The notes under the pieces: model-generated
The model's database searches: none
What the model was told of the DNA's origin: nothing
The model's input: only the letters and a program-made list of their open reading frames with translations
Program-made: the position numbers and the translations under genes
Part shown: one piece after another, positions 25,686-34,498 of the stretch
Layout of the letters: each line of letters begins with the position of its first letter
Position numbering within the stretch: position 1 is the first letter of the stretch
NCBI GenBank assembly: GCA_934086485.1
Contig: CAKOIF010000007.1
Span: 1-64,000 of the forward strand
DNA length: 64,000 nucleotides
Source: an uncultured Bacilli bacterium
Lineage (GTDB): Bacteria; Bacillota_I; Bacilli_A; RF39; UBA660
Direction: 5' to 3'

Positions 25686-26663
25686 ATGGATAGTATAAAA
25701 AGTTTATGTTCACAAATTAATAAAGAAAATAAATGTCCTTTGTGTAAAGGAAATTTTCATATGGATGAATGTCAAAAATGTGGATATAAATCCTCTTTAA
25801 TAAAAGAGTGTATAGATAAACTTTTACCGATGCTAGATCAAAACGTAAGTAGTGAAGAATTACTTGGTTTATATACTATTAAATCTCTTGGATATGATAA
25901 AATTAATATGTTATTATCCTTAAGTGGGGTGGAGGAATATCTAAAAAGTAAAGAAGAAAAAATTTTAAATCAATCTAGATATGAACTTTCTGATGAAAGA
26001 GTAATGTTATATTTTATTGATAATAATTTTCCTAATAAAAATGAAATGATAAATAGACTTATAAAAGAAATGCTTTCCGATAATTTAGATATATCTGATG
26101 AAGAAAAATTATCTTTATTTAAATATTTTGTAGAGTATGTAACCTCTTATAAATTTGAATGTGTATTTACAAGTTCTAGTGGTAAAGAAATTCCATTTAA
26201 TGAAAATGATATTAGAAAATTACTTTATCAAAAGAAGTATTTAGAATTACTTGAATTTGCATTTTATAAATGCATTTATACATACCAAAGTTTAATGCTT
26301 GAAAATGGTAATGGTATACTTAAAGAGTTTAAAGATCAAGTATTATCTGAAAATTTACCTGGTTATGCTGAAGAAAACCATAATGCTTTAGTAGTAGTGG
26401 TAAAATCTAGATATAATGCAAATATTTTGCTTAGAGAGTATATATCATCTTTAGGTTTTAAAATGAGTGATATGCTTTTAAGAACTTATGAAGAAAGAGC
26501 TAAAAATGATTTAGCTTTATTAAGTAGTGATTATAGAGTATATCAAGGAAAAGGATTAAACATTGATACTTTATTTACTGAGGTGATGTTACATAATAAA
26601 GGAGCAATACTTGCAAAATACCCAATATTAAATACTGAGTCTTTAGGCGGTATTACTAAATAA
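25686..26663 (+). CDS. Zinc-ribbon protein of unknown function
   Basis: A zinc ribbon near the N terminus ('CPLCKGNFHMDECQKCGYK') precedes about 290 mostly helical residues without a recognised domain. ATG 25686 is preferred over a GTG 18 bases upstream: TATACT at 25674-25679 would start transcription at about the A of this ATG, and there is no ribosome-binding site, so the mRNA looks leaderless. The ribbon could bind nucleic acid or only stabilise the fold. Confidence 0.65.
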   Translation: MDSIKSLCSQINKENKCPLCKGNFHMDECQKCGYKSSLIKECIDKLLPMLDQNVSSEELLGLYTIKSLGYDKINMLLSLSGVEEYLKSKEEKILNQSRYELSDERVMLYFIDNNFPNKNEMINRLIKEMLSDNLDISDEEKLSLFKYFVEYVTSYKFECVFTSSSGKEIPFNENDIRKLLYQKKYLELLEFAFYKCIYTYQSLMLENGNGILKEFKDQVLSENLPGYAEENHNALVVVVKSRYNANILLREYISSLGFKMSDMLLRTYEERAKNDLALLSSDYRVYQGKGLNIDTLFTEVMLHNKGAILAKYPILNTESLGGITK

Positions 26664-26670
26664 TATTCAA

Positions 26671-26702
26671 AAAAAAATTACTAATTATTTAGTAACTTTT
26701 TT
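26671..26702. terminator. Bidirectional terminator
   Basis: TTACTAA and TTAGTAA pair around ATTA-rich sequence, with an A tract before and a T tract after, between converging genes. Confidence 0.75.
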
Positions 26703-26876
26703 ATTTTGTGCAAATTCTTTGTTCATATTATAAACAATAACTTCATTTGAATTAATTTTGTTTAAGGCATAATTATTTGTGCTAATATCTTTACCATACA
26801 CATAAAGTGCTCCCGAAATTAAACAAATTAGAATGCTCATAATAGTAACTGTAATAAAATATGTACTCTTTTTCAT
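26685..26876 (-). CDS. Small single-pass membrane or secreted protein
   Basis: The 63-residue product has a hydrophobic helix at about residues 5-28 ('YFITVTIMSILICLISGALYVYG') and a short polar tail. I recognise no family. It has its own promoter (TTTACA-17 bp-TACAAT on the minus strand, 26901-26929), a GGGGGAA ribosome-binding site and a terminator, which together support a real gene. Confidence 0.6.
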   Translation of the reverse strand: MKKSTYFITVTIMSILICLISGALYVYGKDISTNNYALNKINSNEVIVYNMNKEFAQNKKVTK

Positions 26877-26900
26877 TATTTTTCCCCCTTAAGTAGCTTA

Positions 26901-26929
26901 ATTGTAACATACTTTTTCTAAAATGTAAA
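26901..26929 (-). promoter_or_regulatory. Promoter of the small membrane-protein gene
   Basis: On the minus strand TTTACA (26924-26929) and TACAAT (26901-26906) are separated by 17 bp. Confidence 0.65.
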
Positions 26930-26992
26930 GTCTGTGTCAAATAGTCATTATATTTTGCTTTATTTAATATACTTAAATGGAGGTATTTTACT

Positions 26993-29545
26993 TTGGGACT
27001 AAATGATAAAGAGGTTTTAGAGTTAAGAAAAAAATATGGTAGTAATGAAATAACGAGAAAGAAAAGTAGTACATTTTTTAAGATATTATTGGAATCATTA
27101 TCTGATCCGATAATAAAAATACTTTTAATAGCACTTTCAATTAAAATAGTTTTTTTATTTAAAAATTTTGATTGGTATGAAACATTAGGAATTGTTATTG
27201 CAATTTTTTTAGCTTCATTTATTTCATCAATAAGTGAATATGGTTCTAATAAAGCATTTGAAAGATTATTCGAAGAAAGTAGTAAAACATCCGCTAAAGT
27301 ATATCGAAATGGAAAACTTACTATTGTTCCATCAAAAGAAATTGTTATAAATGATTTACTTGAAGGAGCTTCAGGAGATAAAATATGTGCTGATGGTATT
27401 ATTAAAGAGGGAAGCCTTCAGGTGGATGAATCTTTTATTACTGGAGAAAGTAAAGAAGTTCATAAAAAAGTAGGTGATAAAGTTTACAGTGGAAGTACAA
27501 TATATAAAGGTAGTGCTAAAATTAAAGTAACGGAAATTGGTGATAAAACATTTATGGGAAGTATTTCCTCCGGTGTTCAAGAGGAAAAAGGTGAAAGTCC
27601 CCTTAAAACAAGACTTAGAGTGCTTGCAAAAAGTATTAGTAAACTTGGTTATGTTGGCGCATTTTTAGCAAGTTTTGCTTATCTTTTTATGCAAATTGTT
27701 GTAAAAAATAATTTTAATTTAGAACTTATTATTGAAACAATTAAAAATATACCACTTATGCTTAACTATTTATTTTATGTTCTTACTTTAACTGTAACTA
27801 TCATTATTGTGGCAGTTCCTGAAGGACTTCCTATGATGATTACTTTAGTTCTTTCTTCGAATATGAAGAAGATGCTTAAAGATAATGTTTTAGTTCGTAA
27901 ACTTGTAGGTATTGAAACAAGTGGAAGTTTAAATGTACTTCTTTGTGATAAAACTGGAACACTTACAATGGGAAAATTAAATGTAAAATATATTATGACT
28001 AAAGAGGGTAAGTGCTTCCAAAATAAAAATGAATTAAAATGTTATGGAAAGTATTATGATATTTTAACAAAATCTTTATATTTAAATAGTGAAAGTGTTT
28101 TTGATAATGATAAAATTATAGGTGGAAATACGACTGATAGGGCAATTAAAAATTTTACTGGGAACCTACAAATAACTGATGAAATAATAAATAAAAAGTT
28201 ATTTTCCTCAGAGGATAAATATAGTATGGTTCAAACTAAAGATTATTATTTTTATAAAGGTGCTAGTGAAGTACTTCTTAATAAATGTCAAAAATATTTG
28301 AGTTTATCTGGTAACGAAGAAAAATTTATTTCAAAAAGTTTTATTCAAAGTATGGTTAAAAATTATACTTCCAAAGGATATCGTGTTTTAGTTAATGCTT
28401 ATGGTAAAAACAAGGATGACTTAGTTTTTATTAATCTTATTGTTATTGCTGATACTTTAAGACCTGAGGCAAAACCAAGTTTAGACTTAATAAAAAATGC
28501 TGGCATAAAGGTTATTATGATTACTGGAGATGCCAAAGAAACTGCAGTAAGTATTGGTAAAGAATTAGGACTTTATAATGAAAAATCTGTTGCTTTAACT
28601 CATAATGAACTTTCAGTACTTACTGATGAACAAATAATTAATTTATATCCCAACCTTTGTATTATTGCTAGAGCTTTACCACAAGATAAAAGTAGACTTG
28701 TAAGTGTACTTCAGTCTTATAAGCAAGTTGTTGGTATGACAGGTGATGGAGTAAATGATGCACTTGCTCTTAAAAAAAGTGATGTTGGTTTTGCATTAGG
28801 TAGTGGTTCTGAAGTTGCTAAAGATGCCAGTGATATAGTTATTTTAGATGATAATATTTCTTCGATTTGTAAAGCAATTTTATATGGAAGAACAATATTT
28901 AAAAGTATAAGAAAGTTTATTATTTATCAGCTTACGGTTAATATTTGCGCTTTAATTTTATCTATTGTTGGTGTCCTTGTGGGAATATCGACACCAATTA
29001 CTATAATTCAAATGTTATGGCTTAATATGATTATGGATACTTTTGCAGGACTTGCATTTTCTTATGAACCACCACTTAAAGAATATTTGAGTGAAAAACC
29101 TAAAAATAAGGATGAAGTTATATTAAATAGGTATATGTTAAATCAAATTGTCGTAAATGGTGCATATTGTGCAGTAGTTTGTTTACTGTTTTTAAAACTA
29201 CCAATTATTAAACATTTTATTAGATTTTCTACAGGAGATAAATTTTTATATACGGCTTATTTTGCACTTTTTATTTTTATGGGTATTTGTAATTCATTTG
29301 CATCCCGTACTCATAGATTAAATATTTTCGCTCATATCCTTCAAAATAAGGTGTTCTTAATTATTAATGCATTTATCTTTTTTGCGCAAATTTACATTAT
29401 TTATTATGGAGGTAATTTATTTAGAACTTATGGATTAACTTTTAAAGAATTATTATTTTGCCTTATTATATCTTTAACAGTTTTTCCGGTCGATTATCTT
29501 CGTAAATATATTCTTAAAAAAAGAAATATTAAAATTGGTGTATAA
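26993..29545 (+). CDS. Calcium-transporting-type P-type ATPase (P2 family)
   Basis: This 850-residue pump has the actuator motif 'FITGES', M4 'VAVPEGLPMMITLV' (PEGLP as in Ca2+ pumps), the phosphorylation site 'LLCDKTGTLTMGKL' and the hinge 'MTGDGVNDALALKKSDVG'. M6 contains 'WLNMIMDTFAGLAF', like plasma-membrane Ca2+-ATPases. Ten membrane helices are expected. Ca2+ export is the best guess, though Mn2+ or other cations cannot be excluded. The start is TTG with GGAGGT upstream. It is monocistronic with a terminator. Confidence 0.9.
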   Translation: MGLNDKEVLELRKKYGSNEITRKKSSTFFKILLESLSDPIIKILLIALSIKIVFLFKNFDWYETLGIVIAIFLASFISSISEYGSNKAFERLFEESSKTSAKVYRNGKLTIVPSKEIVINDLLEGASGDKICADGIIKEGSLQVDESFITGESKEVHKKVGDKVYSGSTIYKGSAKIKVTEIGDKTFMGSISSGVQEEKGESPLKTRLRVLAKSISKLGYVGAFLASFAYLFMQIVVKNNFNLELIIETIKNIPLMLNYLFYVLTLTVTIIIVAVPEGLPMMITLVLSSNMKKMLKDNVLVRKLVGIETSGSLNVLLCDKTGTLTMGKLNVKYIMTKEGKCFQNKNELKCYGKYYDILTKSLYLNSESVFDNDKIIGGNTTDRAIKNFTGNLQITDEIINKKLFSSEDKYSMVQTKDYYFYKGASEVLLNKCQKYLSLSGNEEKFISKSFIQSMVKNYTSKGYRVLVNAYGKNKDDLVFINLIVIADTLRPEAKPSLDLIKNAGIKVIMITGDAKETAVSIGKELGLYNEKSVALTHNELSVLTDEQIINLYPNLCIIARALPQDKSRLVSVLQSYKQVVGMTGDGVNDALALKKSDVGFALGSGSEVAKDASDIVILDDNISSICKAILYGRTIFKSIRKFIIYQLTVNICALILSIVGVLVGISTPITIIQMLWLNMIMDTFAGLAFSYEPPLKEYLSEKPKNKDEVILNRYMLNQIVVNGAYCAVVCLLFLKLPIIKHFIRFSTGDKFLYTAYFALFIFMGICNSFASRTHRLNIFAHILQNKVFLIINAFIFFAQIYIIYYGGNLFRTYGLTFKELLFCLIISLTVFPVDYLRKYILKKRNIKIGV

Positions 29546-29568
29546 AGGTACTTTTTAGTATCTTTTTT
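29544..29568 (+). terminator. Intrinsic terminator of the P-type ATPase gene
   Basis: AAAGGTAC and GTATCTTT form an 8-bp stem with a T-rich loop and T tail. Confidence 0.8.
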
Positions 29569-29663
29569 GATTTGCAAATAAAAATGTTGGATGATACAAT
29601 AATTTATGAAGTAAACATTTAGTAAAGAAGTTTTTATGAAATACATATTAATGAATAAAAATA

Positions 29664-29977
29664 ATGTTACTTGAATATAATTTATATAATGTAATAAGCA
29701 AAATATATGAGATATATAATATTGAGTATGCTCCGCTATCCGTTTTTACTAATTTTGAAAATAGAAATTCGGATTTAACTAAAACTTTAAATATATGGTT
29801 TACAAAAGAAAAATTCCAAATGAGAGAAAAAATTTAGAAAAATTACTTGATAAGTTAGGATTTGATTATTGCAATTATGAGGTAGAGTGGTCTGATAAAA
29901 GAAAAGAAAAACTTGTTAGTGGTCTTGATAAAAGAATTACTAAATTATCAGAATTTATTAGTAATATTAGTAATTAA
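29664..29977 (+). pseudogene. Frameshifted remnant, possibly a HipA-like N-terminal segment
   Basis: One frame from ATG 29664 gives 57 residues ending 'TLNIWFTKEKFQMREKI'. The other, open from 29795, continues as 'KIPNERKNLEKLLDKLGFDY' through 29977. Joined near 29810 they make about 103 residues with the pattern 'W..KR.IP.eR..l..lL..LG', which recalls the N-terminal part of short HipA-like proteins in Firmicutes. The kinase part is missing. No clear RBS is seen. I read it as a broken gene; the family is uncertain. Confidence 0.45.
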
Positions 29978-30000
29978 GGTGTTAGTTTAATTACTTTTTT
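29969..30000 (+). terminator. Intrinsic terminator after the remnant
   Basis: AGTAATTAA and TTAATTACT pair around a short loop, followed by six T. Confidence 0.75.
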
Positions 30001-30039
30001 AATTTTATAGAAATAAATTATCTATGTTAAACATCTATT

Positions 30040-30228
30040 TTTAACTTTTAAATACTGTAAAATAAATTTACGTAAAACATATGTAAAATAAATGTAAACA
30101 GTTAAATTATGAAGTGTCAAAAATATGTAAAATTTTTACTTTTTTTAAGAAATTTAACTTAAAAAGGAGGAAATCAGAAATTTTCCGGTAATAAATATAT
30201 ATGAAGGGAGAATTTCAAAATGACATAG
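30040..30228 (+). promoter_or_regulatory. Leader shared with the 17.1-kb locus
   Basis: It contains repeated TGTAAAATA-type strings, then AAAAAGGAGGAAATCAGAAA, TTTTCCGGTAATAA and GGGAGAATTTCAAAATGACATAG. The order and most bases match 17040-17197. GGAAA and TTTCC can pair across the first ribosome-binding site. Confidence 0.6.
30220..30228 (+). other. Mini-ORF ATG-ACA-TAG with ribosome-binding site
   Basis: GGGAGA lies upstream at normal distance. The main gene begins 28 bases later without any ribosome-binding site, as at the 17.3-kb locus. Confidence 0.5.
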
Positions 30229-30256
30229 AATTATTTTTGAAAATTAAAAAAAGTAA

Positions 30257-30871
30257 ATGAATAAAAATACAGAAGGATGTACAGATAAAAAATTTGAAAA
30301 TGATATTAATTTGACAAAAGTAAAAGAGAAAATAACCTCCAACTCATATATAGATGTTACAAATGATTGGGTAGAAAAATCAAAAGGAATTAATAAAAAA
30401 ATAAAAATATTTCAAAAAAATGAAATATTTGAATATAATGGAAAAAAATATTTAGTTGATAATCATTATGTGAAATATAGAGTAAAAACAAAAGAAATAA
30501 AATTTGCAGACTGGCTTTCTAAAAACACAAGATTAAAAATACAATTAAATCCAGAAGTTGAATATCCTGAAAATATTAGTGTAGCTGACTGTACATTTTA
30601 CAAAAATGATACATTTTTAGGAAACTATGATATGAAAATAGTAACAGGTTCAAGTAAACAATTATTATTTCACAATATTGATGGAAAAAACAAACAATCT
30701 GTAAATTTTTTATTTGAAACAACTCAATCACCCTTAAGTATGAAAGAATTAATAGTACAAGCCGAAGAAATATTTAAAAGAAAAGCAAAATGGGTTAGAG
30801 AAATAGGAATTAAAAAGGGAAACAATTTTATAATTTTAAAAAATAAAAATATAAAAAATAAAAAGTTGTAA
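30257..30871 (+). CDS. Solitary nuclease-like toxin candidate (CdiA-CT / PBECR-like), paralogue B
   Basis: This 204-residue protein aligns with the product of 17306. Shared landmarks are an early 'YIDVTNDW' segment (paralogue A: 'YKDVTENF'), 'NGKKYLVDN' (A: 'NGKTYKLNN'), then 'FADWLSKNTRLKIQLNPEVE', Asp111 in 'SVADCTF', 'YDMK' with Asp125 and Lys127, Gln147, 'NFLFE' and the last strand 'NNFIILKNKN'. This fits a CdiA-C-terminal-like or related nuclease fold as I remember it, with catalysis untested. The ATG has no Shine-Dalgarno. The last four codons lie inside the terminator stem of the convergent RNA gene. No protein antitoxin gene is adjacent. Confidence 0.6.
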   Translation: MNKNTEGCTDKKFENDINLTKVKEKITSNSYIDVTNDWVEKSKGINKKIKIFQKNEIFEYNGKKYLVDNHYVKYRVKTKEIKFADWLSKNTRLKIQLNPEVEYPENISVADCTFYKNDTFLGNYDMKIVTGSSKQLLFHNIDGKNKQSVNFLFETTQSPLSMKELIVQAEEIFKRKAKWVREIGIKKGNNFIILKNKNIKNKKL

Positions 30872-30908
30872 CACTAGGTGAAAGGTCACCACGACTACAA
30901 CTTTTATT
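30855..30908 (-). ncRNA. Convergent hairpin RNA of the second nuclease-like locus
   Basis: The minus strand has TTGACA (30938-30943), 17 bp, TATAAT (30915-30920), a perfect consensus promoter. The predicted roughly 55-nt RNA folds as AAAAGTTGTA paired with TACAACTTTT (30861-30870 and 30896-30905), an internal loop, and GGTGA/TCACC with a 4-base loop, then a U tract. Its 3' half is antisense to the last codons of the gene at 30257, and the hairpin can also terminate the plus-strand transcript. The architecture equals that of the units at 17.9-18.1 kb although the sequence differs. Confidence 0.75.
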
Positions 30909-30937
30909 GACTTAATTATAGCATAAGAACCATAATG

Positions 30938-31239
30938 TGTCAATCGAAGTAGCTTAATTTTGTAGTGCAATAGTTTTGAAAACTTAACTGCAAATCTTGC
31001 TATTCCGACATTAATATTATAATCAAAAATTGGGGAAAAATTCACAATAATGCAAAACTTCAAATGTTAAAGAAAAATTTTTAAGTAATGTTAATAATAA
31101 CTATATAAATATATAAGGAGTTATTTTGATTTATTTCTTTATTTGAAAGCTTATTTATACAAAATAAATTATCATTATATATTTTAAAATAAAGTAGGGG
31201 CTTTGATAGTACCAATATTGGGACTAGGGGTTTTGAAAA
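30938..31239. other. Intergenic stretch with no recognised feature
   Basis: Beyond the RNA promoter I see only AT-rich sequence up to the tRNA terminator at 31240, with no ORF that has a ribosome-binding site and no repeat. Confidence 0.5.
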
Positions 31240-31262
31240 TAAAAAAACTAGGTTTCCCTAGT
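31240..31262 (-). terminator. Intrinsic terminator of the tRNA transcript
   Basis: On the minus strand ACTAGG-GAAA-CCTAGT is followed by seven T, just downstream of tRNA-Pro. Confidence 0.85.
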
Positions 31263-31272
31263 AAATTTTAAA

Positions 31273-31349
31273 TGGTCGAGAAGACAGGATTTGAACCTGC
31301 GACCCCTACGTCCCAAGCGTAGTGCACTACCAAGCTGTGCTACTTCTCG
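31273..31349 (-). tRNA. tRNA-Pro(TGG)
   Basis: The minus strand gives a 77-nt cloverleaf with acceptor stem CGAGAAG/CTTCTCG, D-arm with GCACAGCTTGGTAGTGC, anticodon loop CTTGGGA (anticodon TGG), T-arm GGTTCAAATCC and an encoded CCA end. Confidence 0.95.
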
Positions 31350-31433
31350 AAAACAAATTAATTATATCACAAATTTTAAGTTTTGCAAATAAAAAATGCT
31401 CTACGCTTATAAAAATGTGAAATTTTTTAAAAT

Positions 31434-31510
31434 TGGTACGCCCAAAGGGATTCGAACCCCCAACCTTTTGATCCGTAGTCAAATGCTCTATCCAGTTGAG
31501 CTATGGGCGC
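31434..31510 (-). tRNA. tRNA-Arg(ACG)
   Basis: The minus strand folds with acceptor GCGCCCA/TGGGCGT, the D-arm AGCTCAACTGGATAGAGC, anticodon loop CTACGGA (anticodon ACG, read as ICG), T-arm GGGTTCGAATCCC and an encoded CCA. It is upstream of tRNA-Pro on the same strand. Confidence 0.95.
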
Positions 31511-31634
31511 AGGATGAATGCTTTTTCGTAAAGCAAATTAATTATAATATAAATATTGAAAAAAATCAATAAAATCATATTCTTTTTTTTATGCATTTAT
31601 GATAAAATAAAATATATGTGAAGGAAAAAGATGG

Positions 31635-33353
31635 ATGACTAGAGAAATGTTTATGTTATTTGCTATTGGTTACTATTTTCTTACAATGATAATAATTGTA
31701 ATTGTTTTACTAGTGATTTCAAATAAGACTAAAAAGAAATATTTAGCTCAAATAAATGAACTAGAAAGACAAAAAAATTTAGTAATCTCTGCGGGAATAC
31801 TTTCTGAACTTAATAAAGTTGAAAGTTTAATAAATAATGATGATTTAAGAAAAAAATATGAATTATGGCAAAAAAGGTTTAATGAAATTAAAAATGAAGA
31901 TATACCAAAAATAACTGATTTAATTAACGAAGTACAAGAATATTTTGAAACAAAAGATTATGCAAATTTAAAAGCCTCAATTATAAAGACTGAAATGGAT
32001 TTAAATTATTTACAAACAAAATCTGGAATTTTACTTGATGAAATTAAAGAAATTACTTTAAGTGAGGAAAGAAATAGAGATAAAATTACTAAGTTAAAAG
32101 CTGAGTATCGAAATGTACTTACAACTTATAAAGAGGATCCTGAAAGTTATAGTAAGATTAAAACTCCTTTAGAATTACAATTTGAAAATGTTGACAAATT
32201 ATTTGCAAGTTTTGAAAATGCTATGGATAAAAATGCTTATACTGAAGCCCCTAAAATAGTTAAGGCTATAGATGATATTGTTTCAAATTTAAATGAAATA
32301 ATAAATGAAACAAAAACTATTTGTTTATATGGAGAAAATCTTATTCCTAAGAAAATCGAAGATATAAAATTAATTTATAAAAAAATGGTTCAAAGTGGTT
32401 ATAATTTAGATTATTTAAATATTGAATATAATATCGAAGAGGCAAATAAAAAGATAATTGATATATTTCAAAGATTAAATGTTTTAGATGTTGAGGATTC
32501 AATCTTTGAACTTAAAACTATGCATGATTATTTTGATTCATTATATAATGATTTTGAGAATGAAAAAGTAAGTAAAAGACTTTTTGATGATTATATGCGT
32601 AGTATTGGTATAAAACTTTCTAAACTTGAAAAAATAAGTCAAGAATTATTTAAGAAAGTGGATGAACTTAAATATAGTTATGATTTAACTGATGAAGAAG
32701 TTGCAAGTATTATTGAAATTAAAGATAATATAATAGATAACCATAATAGTTATGATCATATAATTGATATATTTAGAAATAAAACTTTAGCATATTCAAA
32801 ACTTGCTAGTGAGATGGAAAATATAAATAATAAACTTCTTAAAAATGAAGAGAAATTAAATCATACTTTAGAAACTTTAAGTAGTTTAAAAGATGATGAA
32901 TTAAGAGCAAAAGAACAACTTACTGAAATTGAGGAAATTTTAAAAGATTGTAAATTAAAGGCAAGAGAATATAAACTTCCAGTTGTACCTAAAAATTATT
33001 ATGTTGAGTTTGCAGAGGCTTCCCTTGCTATAAAAGAAATGGTTGCGGAACTTGAAAAAAGGCCAATCTCAATTAAAGTATTAAATATGCGTGTGGATAC
33101 AGCAAGAGATTTAGTATTAAAAGTTTATAATACAATTAATGAAACAACCAAAACCGCAAAAATGGCAGAAATGGCAATAGTTTATGGAAATAGATATAGA
33201 GTAGTTAATAAAGATGTAGATTTTGGTTTAACTAAAGCAGAAAATTCTTTTTATAAAGGAAATTATAAGATTTGTTTAGAGCAAGCAATTAGTGCAATAA
33301 ATATAGTTGAACCTGGTATCCATCATAAATTACTTGAGAATTTTAAAGATTAG
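31635..33353 (+). CDS. ezrA: Septation ring formation regulator EzrA
   Basis: EzrA is a membrane-anchored spectrin-like protein that restrains FtsZ ring assembly and links it to wall synthesis. The 572-residue sequence has an extracellular N-terminal stub, one membrane helix at about residues 8-30 and then continuous coiled-coil helices ('LKTMHDYFDSLYNDFENEKV', 'RPISIKVLNMRVDTARDLV'). The C-terminal 'AEMAIVYGNRYR' segment is characteristic of the family. Its position next to a cysteine desulfurase gene and thiI is the usual Bacilli arrangement. Confidence 0.92.
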   Translation: MTREMFMLFAIGYYFLTMIIIVIVLLVISNKTKKKYLAQINELERQKNLVISAGILSELNKVESLINNDDLRKKYELWQKRFNEIKNEDIPKITDLINEVQEYFETKDYANLKASIIKTEMDLNYLQTKSGILLDEIKEITLSEERNRDKITKLKAEYRNVLTTYKEDPESYSKIKTPLELQFENVDKLFASFENAMDKNAYTEAPKIVKAIDDIVSNLNEIINETKTICLYGENLIPKKIEDIKLIYKKMVQSGYNLDYLNIEYNIEEANKKIIDIFQRLNVLDVEDSIFELKTMHDYFDSLYNDFENEKVSKRLFDDYMRSIGIKLSKLEKISQELFKKVDELKYSYDLTDEEVASIIEIKDNIIDNHNSYDHIIDIFRNKTLAYSKLASEMENINNKLLKNEEKLNHTLETLSSLKDDELRAKEQLTEIEEILKDCKLKAREYKLPVVPKNYYVEFAEASLAIKEMVAELEKRPISIKVLNMRVDTARDLVLKVYNTINETTKTAKMAEMAIVYGNRYRVVNKDVDFGLTKAENSFYKGNYKICLEQAISAINIVEPGIHHKLLENFKD

Positions 33354-33361
33354 GGGGATTT

Positions 33362-34498
33362 ATGATTTATTTAGATTATAGTGCTACAACTCCAGTTGCT
33401 TTAGAGGTACAAGATACAATGAATAAAGTAACTAGAGAGTTTATTGGTAATGCTAATTCTTTAAATGGTCTTGGCATTAAATCAAGAAATTTACTTAATA
33501 GTGCAACAAAACAAATTGCAAATTGTTTTAATATTTTAGAAAGTGAAATTACTTATACATCATCCTCAACCGAGAGTAATAATTTAGCAATAATTGGTTG
33601 TGCTTTAGCATATTTTAAGAAAGGAAAACATATTATTGTTTCAAAACTTGAACATGCTGATGTATATGATATTTGTGATTATTTAAAAAGTATTGGGTTT
33701 GAAATTAGTTATGTAAGTTCAAATGCTGATGGACTTGTAGATTTCGAAGAGTTAAAAAGATTAATTAGACCTGATACAATTTTGGTTAGTATTGCAGCCG
33801 TTAATAGTGAACTTGGTATAAGACAACCTCTTAAAATGATTAGACAAATAATAAAGAAAGAAAATCCTTATACTTTATTTCATAGTGATATGACTCAAGC
33901 TGTAGGAAAGATTTCTGTTTCACTTTTAGATACTGATTTAGCTACAATATCCTCACATAAAATATATGGTCCAAAAGGAATTGCAATGCTTTATAAAAAT
34001 AGTACAGTAAAAATCAAACCAATTATTTATGGCAGTGGACAGTCTAATGATTTAAAACCAGGTACGCCACCGCTTCCTTTGATTGTAGGATTTGCTAAGG
34101 CTTTAAGACTTGCACTCGAGGGAGTTGAAAAAAAAGAAAAATATGTAAATTTATTAAATGAAAGAATATGTAATAAACTTAGTAAATATCCAGATATTCT
34201 AATTAATAAAACTAAGTATTCTATTCCACATATTTTAAATATTTCACTTATGAATATAAAACCAGAAACATTTATTCATGCAATGGATAATGAAGAAATA
34301 TATTTATCTACGAATACTGCTTGTTCTTCTGGAGAAACCTCAAATGCAGTAATGGCATTATATAATGATATAAAAAGGGCTTCACATACAATAAGGATTA
34401 GTTTATCTAGCATAACTACAAGTGATGAAATTGATAAATTTCTTAAGGCTTTTGATAGAAATTTTGAATCACTTAATGGTTTAGTAAGGAAGGATTAA
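33362..34498 (+). CDS. iscS: Cysteine desulfurase (IscS/NifS family)
   Basis: This PLP enzyme supplies sulfur from cysteine. The pyridoxal lysine is in 'ISSHKIYGPKG', the aspartate in 'FHSDMTQAVGKI', and the mobile loop with the persulfide cysteine is 'TNTACSSGETS'. Length is 378 residues. It sits immediately before thiI (one-base gap), so its physiological role is probably sulfur transfer to ThiI for 4-thiouridine in tRNA, as with NifZ of B. subtilis. RBS AGGGGG precedes the ATG. Confidence 0.95.
   Translation: MIYLDYSATTPVALEVQDTMNKVTREFIGNANSLNGLGIKSRNLLNSATKQIANCFNILESEITYTSSSTESNNLAIIGCALAYFKKGKHIIVSKLEHADVYDICDYLKSIGFEISYVSSNADGLVDFEELKRLIRPDTILVSIAAVNSELGIRQPLKMIRQIIKKENPYTLFHSDMTQAVGKISVSLLDTDLATISSHKIYGPKGIAMLYKNSTVKIKPIIYGSGQSNDLKPGTPPLPLIVGFAKALRLALEGVEKKEKYVNLLNERICNKLSKYPDILINKTKYSIPHILNISLMNIKPETFIHAMDNEEIYLSTNTACSSGETSNAVMALYNDIKRASHTIRISLSSITTSDEIDKFLKAFDRNFESLNGLVRKD

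Noticed and set aside
31635..33353. The ezrA product considered as an SMC-like or phage tape-measure protein
   Set aside because: N-terminal membrane anchor, length and the neighbouring desulfurase gene and thiI fit EzrA better.
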